From assembly GCA_963516475.1 (NCBI GenBank), contig CAUQBR010000013.1:1-44444 (forward strand): a DNA stretch of 44,444 bases, read 5' to 3'. A program made the position numbers and the translations under genes. This DNA comes from JABCPE02 sp963516475 (GTDB lineage: Bacteria; Bacteroidota; Bacteroidia; Flavobacteriales; Weeksellaceae). The notes beneath the pieces were generated by a model, which saw nothing but the letters and a program-made list of their open reading frames with translations, was not told the DNA's origin and ran no database searches. Shown in pieces: positions 38,784 through 44,444 of the stretch (the first letter of the stretch is position 1; each line of letters begins with the position of its first letter).

Positions 38784-40112
38784 CTAAATTTCTGTATGTA
38801 GGTCAAACTCTTCAAGGTAGTCATTCACTCGTTTTAAGAACAATCCTCCTAGTGAGCCATCCACTACTCTATGGTCGTAGGAATGAGACATGAACATTTT
38901 TTGTCGTATTGCTATCACATCTCCTTGTGGCGTTTCTAAAACTGCTGGTTTTTTGATTATCGCTCCTATGGCTAATATCGCAACCTGCGGTTGTGGAATG
39001 ATAGGCGTTCCCATAAGATTCCCAAAAGTCCCTATATTAGAAATGGTATAGGTAGCTCCCTGAATATCCTGCGGGCTGAGTTTTTTGTTTCTTGCTTTAT
39101 CCACCAAAGCATTGATAGCCTTCGCTAAACCACTTAGACTAAGCTGGTCAGCGTTCTTAATAACAGGAACAATAAGGTTACCATCTGGCAATGCAGTCGC
39201 TATTCCTATATTTATATTCTTTCTTTTGATGATTTTGTCTCCATCTACAGAGATGTTTATCATTGGGAAATCCTGAATTGCCTTTACTACAGCTCTCACA
39301 AAGATAGGCATGTAGGTAAGTTTCTCTCCTTCTCTCTTCTCAAATGAAGACTTGTTTTTGGCTCTCCATTTTACGATGTTTGTAACATCTGTTTCTATAA
39401 ACGAGCTTACATGCGGAGAAATCTGTTTGCTGAGCAGCATATTTTCAGCGATGATTTTTCTCATTCTATCCATTTGGATAATTTCATCACCTTCATTAGC
39501 TGTTACAGCTGGTGCAGAAGCCTGAACTGGTTTCGGAGCTGCTGATGCATTAGATTTTACTGCTTTTGGCTGCTGTACAGTTTTCGCAGTTCCTCTATTG
39601 CTGACAAATTCTAAAATATCTTCTTTCGTAATTCTGCCTTCCAGCCCTCTTCCTTGGATGCTTTTCAGCTCTTCTTCCGTTATATTTTCTTCTTGGATAA
39701 TAGACCTTACCAGTGGCGAAAGATTCATTCCCTCTATGCTCATTGGCATAGAAACAGGAATGATTTTAAATGGCTCCTCCAAAAGATCTACCACTTTATC
39801 TTCTACTATTTCTTCTTTGTTTTCCTCTTCTTTTTTATCAGATTCTGGTTGAGCATCTGCTGTTTCCTCTCCTTGTATTTCTAATATTGCGATAGGTTCT
39901 CCCACTTTTGCAACTTGGTCTTTTTCTACCAAAATCTTAACAATTTTTCCAGAAACAGGTGTGGGAACATCAGAATCCACTTTATCCGTAGCGATTTCCA
40001 CTACACTATCATCCTCAGCTACAAAATCTCCTTCTCTAAAAAGCCATTCTATAACGGTTGCCTCCATCACACCTTCTCCCATGGAAGGTAATAACAATTT
40101 ATATTCTGCCAT
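38784..40112 (-). CDS. 2-oxoacid dehydrogenase E2 (dihydrolipoamide acyltransferase)
   Basis: A 442-residue E2 core protein. Residues 1-80 are a lipoyl domain with the lipoylated Lys44 (VEIATDKVDSD); an acidic linker follows; about 128-170 is the E3/E1-binding domain (LSPLVRSIIQEENITEEELK, RGLEGRITKEDIL); an Ala/Pro linker leads to the catalytic domain from about 210, with the active-site HRVVDG in SYDHRVVDGSLGG near the C-terminus. Which complex it serves (branched-chain, pyruvate or 2-oxoglutarate) cannot be decided safely; a single lipoyl domain and sequence style suggest branched-chain or a generic Bacteroidota E2. E1 and E3 genes are not adjacent. Confidence 0.92.
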   Translation of the reverse strand: MAEYKLLLPSMGEGVMEATVIEWLFREGDFVAEDDSVVEIATDKVDSDVPTPVSGKIVKILVEKDQVAKVGEPIAILEIQGEETADAQPESDKKEEENKEEIVEDKVVDLLEEPFKIIPVSMPMSIEGMNLSPLVRSIIQEENITEEELKSIQGRGLEGRITKEDILEFVSNRGTAKTVQQPKAVKSNASAAPKPVQASAPAVTANEGDEIIQMDRMRKIIAENMLLSKQISPHVSSFIETDVTNIVKWRAKNKSSFEKREGEKLTYMPIFVRAVVKAIQDFPMINISVDGDKIIKRKNINIGIATALPDGNLIVPVIKNADQLSLSGLAKAINALVDKARNKKLSPQDIQGATYTISNIGTFGNLMGTPIIPQPQVAILAIGAIIKKPAVLETPQGDVIAIRQKMFMSHSYDHRVVDGSLGGLFLKRVNDYLEEFDLHTEI

Positions 40113-40131
40113 AACTCTTTATTACAAACCA

Positions 40132-40253
40132 CAAAGATAACATTTCTTATTGAATTTTTCTAATATAGCTTCCTAAAATTTGATTTTAAATGAATAAATG
40201 AGATATTTCATATTTCTAATTTTTAGTTAATCTAATGGGATTATCTAATTTTG
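40132..40253. promoter_or_regulatory. Divergent promoter region of the E2 and SulP genes
   Basis: CAAAGATA at 40132-40139 is TATCTTTG on the minus strand, 20 bases before the E2 start. TAATTTTG at 40246-40253 is 23 bases before the SulP ATG. No -33 box of good quality is seen for either. Confidence 0.4.
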
Positions 40254-40276
40254 TGAATCTTTAAAAAATAAATTTC

Positions 40277-41782
40277 ATGGATAAGATATTACAATTTTTC
40301 AACCTTGACCAAAAAATCAATTGGAGAATAGAAATTTTAGCGGGACTTACCGTGGCGATGACCATGATTCCAGAGTCTCTTTCTTTCGCTATTTTGGCAG
40401 GATTTCCGCCTCTTTCTGGGCTTTATGCAGCATTCATCGCTGGATTGGTAGCGGCGATGTTTGGCGGTAGACCTGGGCTTATTTCGGGGGGCGCTGGGGC
40501 TACTGTGGTCACACTCATTGGACTTATAAAACTTCATGGTTTAGACTACGCCTTTGCAGCGGTGGCGATGGCTGGGGTTATTCAGCTGATTGTAGGAATT
40601 TTTAAATGGGCTAAATACATTCGCCTCGTTCCAAGTTCAGTGATGTATGGTTTTGTAAATGGTTTGGCGGTGATTATTTTTTCGGCTCAGCTGGAACAAT
40701 TCAAAACTACTACACCTGACGGACAAATGGAATGGCTCACAGGAACACCGATGATGATAATGGCTGGGCTGGTGGCTCTTACTATACTGATTACTTGGCT
40801 TTTCCCTAAAATCTCAAAGGCAGTTCCTTCATCATTGATGGCGATTATTGTAGTATTTACGATTGTTTTAGTTTTCGGAATTGAGACCAAAACCGTGGGC
40901 GACATCTCTCCTATCAGCGGTTCTCTTCCGCCATTTCATATTCCAAATGTTCCTCTGACTTGGGAAACATTTATGATTATTCTTCCTGCTGGGGCTATAG
41001 TCGCTGCTGTGGGGCTTACAGAGGGGCTTTTGACTTTAAACCTCGTTGATGAAATTACTGAAACCAAAGGAAACGGCTCTCGAGAAAGCCTTGCACAAGG
41101 GGCTTCTAACATTCTGAACGGCTTTTTCTCAGGGATGGGAGGCTGTCCTATGATTGCGCAGACTCTGGTAAATCTCAATGCTGGTTCTAGAAGCAGAGTT
41201 TCTGGGGTTATCGCGGCTCTGGCTATTCTTATGATTGTCCTCATTGCAGCCCCTATTATTGAGAAAATCCCTATGGCTGCACTTACTGGGGTAATGATGG
41301 TAGTTGCATTTTTAACCTTCAAATGGTCTAGTTTTAAAATTTTAAACAAAATGCCAAAGACTGATGTTTTCATCATCATTTTAGTGACTGCTATTACCAT
41401 CATTACGCATAATTTAGCAGTGGCAGTTCTGACAGGAATCATCATCTCTGGGCTGAATTTTACTTGGCAAAAAGCTAATGAACTCAGCATAAATACTGAA
41501 AACAATGGCACTGAGAAAATTTATCATCTAAACTCTGACTTGTTCTTTGGAGCGGTGGCTTCTTTTGAAGGTATTTTTGATATAAAAAACGACCCAAAAA
41601 CAGTGGTTGTTGACTTCAAAAACTGCGAAATAAAGGATATGAGCGCACTAGAATCTTTAGCCAAAATGACCAATAAATACGCTAGTCTGGATAAAGTTTT
41701 ATACCTTAAAAATTTAAATGAAAATTCTAAAAAAAGAGTAGAAAAAGCCAAACCCATTATTGAATTAAATTTATTGGGCTAA
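40277..41782 (+). CDS. SulP-family inorganic anion transporter
   Basis: A 501-residue secondary transporter. About 12 membrane segments fill residues 18-405; the SulP signature region is seen as AMTMIPESLSFAILAGFPPL, GLYAAFIAGLVAAMFGG and SGGAGATVVTL. The C-terminal about 85 residues (415-501) form a STAS domain (VVVDFKNCEIKDMSALESLA) that is short at its end. SulP proteins take up sulfate or bicarbonate, among other anions; the sequence does not settle which. Several close homologs lie beside carbonic anhydrase genes in other bacteria, but here the exported carbonic anhydrase is 28 kb away. Confidence 0.92.
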   Translation: MDKILQFFNLDQKINWRIEILAGLTVAMTMIPESLSFAILAGFPPLSGLYAAFIAGLVAAMFGGRPGLISGGAGATVVTLIGLIKLHGLDYAFAAVAMAGVIQLIVGIFKWAKYIRLVPSSVMYGFVNGLAVIIFSAQLEQFKTTTPDGQMEWLTGTPMMIMAGLVALTILITWLFPKISKAVPSSLMAIIVVFTIVLVFGIETKTVGDISPISGSLPPFHIPNVPLTWETFMIILPAGAIVAAVGLTEGLLTLNLVDEITETKGNGSRESLAQGASNILNGFFSGMGGCPMIAQTLVNLNAGSRSRVSGVIAALAILMIVLIAAPIIEKIPMAALTGVMMVVAFLTFKWSSFKILNKMPKTDVFIIILVTAITIITHNLAVAVLTGIIISGLNFTWQKANELSINTENNGTEKIYHLNSDLFFGAVASFEGIFDIKNDPKTVVVDFKNCEIKDMSALESLAKMTNKYASLDKVLYLKNLNENSKKRVEKAKPIIELNLLG

Positions 41783-41810
41783 AATTGGTTTCGAATGTTA
41801 TCTTTTTGCT

Positions 41811-41818
41811 TACCTTTG
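41811..41818 (+). promoter_or_regulatory. -7 box of the thioredoxin-like lipoprotein gene
   Basis: TACCTTTG ends 15 bases before the ATG at 41834; a TTG at 41785-41787 is 23 bases upstream, slightly far for a -33 box. Confidence 0.45.
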
Positions 41819-41833
41819 TAAAAATTTGTAAAA

Positions 41834-42370
41834 ATGAAAAAGTTAGCTAAATATGCATTGTTCGCCCTTGCAGTAGTGTCTGCCACGGCTTGTTTCAATG
41901 AGAAAAAAGTATACAATAGAAGCACAGTATCTGAAAAACATGGTAAAATGCTACTTGGGAGACAGACCAGAGACCAGCTGAAACAAGAGCCTTTCAATGC
42001 GTGGTATGAGGAGGAATACAAGAACTATGAATACGACCCGCAGACCATCAAAGAACTTCAAAAGAAGAACTTGACAAGTCATAATATCATCGTGTTTTTT
42101 GGGACTTGGTGCGGAGACTCACATAGAGAAGTTCCTAGATTACTGAAAATTTTGGATGCGGTGAAATACCCTGAACAAAGGCTGACCCTAGTAGCCGTAA
42201 ACAGAAAAAAAGAAACTCCTGATGGAGAGGATGTTCCATATAACATTAAGAGAGTGCCTACTATAATCGTCCAAGACAAATACGGTAAGGAAGTGGGAAG
42301 AATCATAGAATCTCCAAACAGCGGTTCTTTGGAAAATGATTTATTAGAAATCTTAAACAAAAGTAAATAA
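41834..42370 (+). CDS. Thioredoxin-fold lipoprotein with a CGDS active-site motif
   Basis: A 178-residue lipoprotein with lipobox ATAC (Cys20) and a thioredoxin fold (about 80-178): strand NIIVFFGTWCGDSHREVP, strand LTLVAVNRK, and the cis-proline RVPT (about 139-142). The usual CxxC is CGDS (Cys93, Ser96), so only one catalytic-type cysteine is left; the mature protein has no other cysteine besides the lipidated one. A monothiol or non-redox role is likely. WCGDSxREVP-type proteins are common in Bacteroidota. The next gene starts three bases after its stop. Confidence 0.87.
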   Translation: MKKLAKYALFALAVVSATACFNEKKVYNRSTVSEKHGKMLLGRQTRDQLKQEPFNAWYEEEYKNYEYDPQTIKELQKKNLTSHNIIVFFGTWCGDSHREVPRLLKILDAVKYPEQRLTLVAVNRKKETPDGEDVPYNIKRVPTIIVQDKYGKEVGRIIESPNSGSLENDLLEILNKSK

Positions 42371-42373
42371 ACA

Positions 42374-42982
42374 TTGAAAAAATCTTATAAAAATATTTTC
42401 GTTTTTCTATTTGGGGCTTTATTCGCCTACTTACTAGTCTTTTTCTTCCAAAAAAACACGGAAAAAGAGGCTGAAGCTATCAATAAGGACTACTATATTC
42501 TGAGCAATCAGATAGAGAAAATGAATAAAATGATAGTCTTAGAGCAGAACTTTTCTAGTTTTCAAACTCATAAAAGTTCTGCCTTTGAACTTGGAGGTAT
42601 AGAGTTTCTTTCCAAAGAAATGGTGCTCTACACTACGGCAAAAGCGCAGGTGACTTATGATTTAAAGAAACTAAAAATGGAAGTAGATTCCACGAATAAA
42701 AAACTAATCATAAAGGAAATCCCTGAAGCCGAAATCAAAATTTATCCTGATGTGAAAATCCATTTTATGGATGATTATGCAGTGAATAGGTTTTCTAAAG
42801 CTGACCTAAACAACATCATGGAATCAGCAAAGAAAAACATGACTAACAGCATCAATCAGACCAAGCTAAAAGAGGAAGGAAGACAACAGCTGATTTCCAA
42901 CCTGCAGGATATTTTTGTATTGGCTAAATCCCTAAACTACACCATAGAGGACGAAACCAAAACTTTACCCAGCATTTTATAG
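42374..42982 (+). CDS. DUF4230 domain-containing membrane-anchored protein
   Basis: A 202-residue protein with a short basic N-terminus, one membrane helix (about 8-25, IFVFLFGALFAYLLVFFF) and a periplasmic DUF4230 domain with EFLSKEMVLYTTAKAQVTYDL-like residues (here FLSKEMVLYTTAKAQVTYDL) and IKEIPEAEIKIYPDVKIHF. Function unknown. The start is a TTG three bases after the previous stop: it gives the plausible MKKSYKN beginning, while the first ATG in frame would cut off the membrane helix. Coupling with the thioredoxin-like lipoprotein suggests a shared envelope role. Confidence 0.85.
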   Translation: MKKSYKNIFVFLFGALFAYLLVFFFQKNTEKEAEAINKDYYILSNQIEKMNKMIVLEQNFSSFQTHKSSAFELGGIEFLSKEMVLYTTAKAQVTYDLKKLKMEVDSTNKKLIIKEIPEAEIKIYPDVKIHFMDDYAVNRFSKADLNNIMESAKKNMTNSINQTKLKEEGRQQLISNLQDIFVLAKSLNYTIEDETKTLPSIL

Positions 42983-42989
42983 TTTTTAA

Positions 42990-43508
42990 TTATTTTCTCT
43001 TTTTAACTTGCTTTTTCTTGATGTATTTCTTTGTCTGAGCTACTGCTATGGCTGCATTACTCTCACAAAATACGGATAAGGCTTTCTCTTTTACTAAAGT
43101 GTATTTGAACTCGCCTTTTCTAAGTGCTTGTTTGAAATTTTGTACATCATCAGCTTTTACGGGTTTTCCATCAAGTATAAATAATATTCTGCATTTTGGA
43201 GGCGTAAGACAAACTATAATGTCTTTTTCTCTGTGAGACAGCTTTACATTAACTTCTTGTTTAGGTGTTTTTTCTACAACTGGATAGCAGTGATGACCTT
43301 CCTCAAAGAAGACAACATCCCACTGCCCTACTACCAGTTTATAAAAACCGTTTTTATCTGTCAAAGTTTGAGACTGGCTGTCAGAAGACACCTTAACATT
43401 AGGAAAAGGCATGCCGTTCTCATCCGTAACCCTGCCCGTGATGGTGATTTGCCCACACAAAGGAAAACAAATCATAAAACCAATAAATAAAAGTATTTTC
43501 TTCATCAT
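42990..43508 (-). CDS. Secreted protein with carboxypeptidase-regulatory-like domain
   Basis: 172 residues with a signal peptide (about 1-20, ending FPLCGQ; the cysteine context FPLC does not fit a lipobox). Residues 20-95 are a CarboxypepD_reg-like beta-sandwich (ITGRVTDENGMPFPNVKV, LTDKNGFYKLVV), familiar from the N-terminus of TonB-dependent receptors; here it stands without a barrel. The second half is unassigned, with CLTPPKCRILFILDGKPV, and a very basic tail (KKYIKKKQVKKRK). Start may be Met1 or Met2. It ends seven bases from the convergent DUF4230 gene; no terminator hairpin is evident. Confidence 0.82.
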   Translation of the reverse strand: MMKKILLFIGFMICFPLCGQITITGRVTDENGMPFPNVKVSSDSQSQTLTDKNGFYKLVVGQWDVVFFEEGHHCYPVVEKTPKQEVNVKLSHREKDIIVCLTPPKCRILFILDGKPVKADDVQNFKQALRKGEFKYTLVKEKALSVFCESNAAIAVAQTKKYIKKKQVKKRK

Positions 43509-43529
43509 AATATGATTTTTTGGTGTTTT

Positions 43530-44219
43530 TTATAGTTTAAATTTCAGTAGATATTCTTTGGTTTCAGTAGAAATTCTCCTGCTTTCCCTTGCTTTTTGAA
43601 TGGTTTTGTTCTGCACAAAAGGCGGCAAGGTCTGCGCTTCTATCAGTGGCATAGCCGCTTCATACTGCTTCACAAGAGCCGTTGCGAAATACCAAGCGAG
43701 CATCATATTTATATAGTATTCCTCGGATTTCACCTCGGAAACCAGCTGGAGCATCTCTTTTTGGAAATGCTCATCCAGATAATTGGAAAGCAGCAGCCCT
43801 ACGGCATATCTTATCGTATAAATTTTATCACTTTTTATCCATTTTTGGATGTATTCATAGACTTCCTTGGGATATTTTTGGAAGATTTTAGGAGAAAACA
43901 CATCACAAACCGCCCAATTATCCACGAATGGAAGAAAAGCCTCTGTATGCTCCACAGCACTTTGGAAATCTTTTATCTGCTCAATAAGAAAGCCATGCAG
44001 AAGATTTTCTTCATAATAATGGTGCGGCAGGGCGCTGAAAAACTCCTCCACTGCGAGTTTATCTTTATAAAATTCTTTGGCAAATTTCCGCAAAACAGGA
44101 ACGCGGACGCCGATGATTTTCTCTTTGTCTATGCTGGGGGTGAGTTTCGCGGTGAAATCCCTGTATTCCTTGTCCTGTAAGGCGAAAAGTTCTTTGTGTA
44201 AAGTGTTTCCGACAGTCAT
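43530..44219 (-). CDS. DNA alkylation repair protein (AlkD-like, HEAT-repeat)
   Basis: A 229-residue all-helical protein of the AlkC/AlkD HEAT-like repeat glycosylase family, which removes bulky or charged alkylated bases without base flipping. Recognised parts: GVRVPVLRKFAKEFYKD, YEENLLHGFLI, FLPFVDNWAVCDVFSPKIF (the conserved DNW-x-x-C-D block) and YYINMMLAWYFATALVKQY. Family length. It follows the hairpin terminator at 44273-44305 of the next gene to the right, so it is expressed separately, with a 21-base gap to the secreted protein gene downstream. Confidence 0.93.
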   Translation of the reverse strand: MTVGNTLHKELFALQDKEYRDFTAKLTPSIDKEKIIGVRVPVLRKFAKEFYKDKLAVEEFFSALPHHYYEENLLHGFLIEQIKDFQSAVEHTEAFLPFVDNWAVCDVFSPKIFQKYPKEVYEYIQKWIKSDKIYTIRYAVGLLLSNYLDEHFQKEMLQLVSEVKSEEYYINMMLAWYFATALVKQYEAAMPLIEAQTLPPFVQNKTIQKARESRRISTETKEYLLKFKL

Positions 44220-44272
44220 GGCGGTGGTTTTTATAAGGTGTTATGATGCTCTGGGCATCTGTTTTTTCATGT

Positions 44273-44305
44273 AAAAAAGGCGGTGTATGCTACCGCCTCC
44301 TTTTA
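44273..44305 (-). terminator. Terminator of the gene at the right edge
   Basis: GGCGGT (44279-44284) and ACCGCC (44292-44297) pair around GTATGCT; on the minus strand the stem is followed by TTTTTT (44278-44273). Confidence 0.8.
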
Positions 44306-44321
44306 GTTTTTTATTTATAAA

Positions 44322-44444
44322 CTAACTTTCCCAGTCAATGGCAAGGATTTCCTCATTTAAGTCATACTTCACAGCAAGGATTTCATCGCTTTCCTCTGGG
44401 CGTATCATATAGTTGACAATTACCTCGCCTATTGATCTTTCACA
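44322..44444 (-). CDS. C-terminal end of an unidentified gene (cut by the window edge)
   Basis: The last 40 codons of a minus-strand gene, entering from the right edge and ending with TAG at 44324-44322. The protein end reads IVNYMIRPEESDEILAVKYD then LNEEILAIDWES, acidic with two short beta strands, which looks like a real coding end; a good hairpin terminator follows it. The ending resembles DUF2004/DUF6985-type small domain proteins found in immunity-like contexts, but this is a weak impression. Confidence 0.6.
   Translation of the reverse strand, partial: CERSIGEVIVNYMIRPEESDEILAVKYDLNEEILAIDWES

Noticed and set aside
40936..41511. A 191-codon minus-strand frame opposite the SulP gene
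   Set aside because: The plus-strand frame has the SulP signature and membrane pattern, so this is a shadow.
43596..44180. A 194-codon plus-strand frame opposite the alkylation repair gene
   Set aside because: The minus-strand frame has the AlkD-family motifs; the plus-strand translation has none.

Overview
The window looks like a chromosomal segment of a low-GC member of the Bacteroidota, most likely class Flavobacteriia and plausibly the Weeksellaceae (Chryseobacterium/Riemerella/Bergeyella group). The reasons are the type IX secretion protein PorV at the left edge, recurrent TAnnTTTG promoter -7 boxes with weak or absent Shine-Dalgarno sequences, a KorB-type 2-oxoacid:ferredoxin oxidoreductase subunit, lipoproteins with SxxC-like lipoboxes, and families such as DUF1599, DUF4230 and monothiol thioredoxin lipoproteins. 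The family-level placement is inference. I saw no rRNA, tRNA, CRISPR array, insertion sequence, integrase or phage gene.

Layout. 1-2.7 kb: the end of porV, then a phosphopantetheinyl transferase and an M14 carboxypeptidase. 2.7-5.2 kb: a TerC-family membrane protein, an XRE-type repressor and rplS; the regions upstream of terC and of the repressor share TTTACA-N2-TGTAAA palindromes. 5.2-12.1 kb: PhoH, SAM hydroxide adenosyltransferase, DUF1599, folP-kbl, then a porin divergent from an exported beta-carbonic anhydrase. 12.1-20.2 kb: a secreted nuclease, an Lrp/AsnC regulator, the giant envelope protein TamB head-to-head with tsaD, an Ala/Glu-rich lipoprotein and rsmE.

20.3-26.9 kb: the accessory part, eleven same-strand genes packed with 4-base overlaps or short gaps. 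It contains a SUKH (SMI1/KNR4) protein, DUF4304, a DUF6794-like exported protein, a WG-repeat protein, a DKNYY protein and six proteins I do not recognise. These recognised families are typical of immunity genes against polymorphic toxins. No toxin is visible, so the block reads as an orphan immunity array, and it is the most interesting object in the window.

26.9-44.4 kb: mostly housekeeping. trmH, a secreted small protein, recX; purA followed by a phosphoethanolamine transferase and glyA; hpt-adk; obgE-korB-lipid kinase; a lipoprotein esterase; a 2-oxoacid dehydrogenase E2; a SulP anion transporter; a thioredoxin-like lipoprotein coupled to DUF4230; a carboxypeptidase-regulatory-like secreted protein; an AlkD-type alkylation repair protein; and the C-terminal 40 codons of a gene running off the right edge. 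Purine and one-carbon metabolism (folP, kbl, glyA, purA, hpt, adk), tRNA/rRNA modification (tsaD, rsmE, trmH) and envelope functions (PorV, TamB, PEA transferase, lipoproteins) dominate. Convergent gene ends are mostly marked by good hairpin terminators, listed separately.
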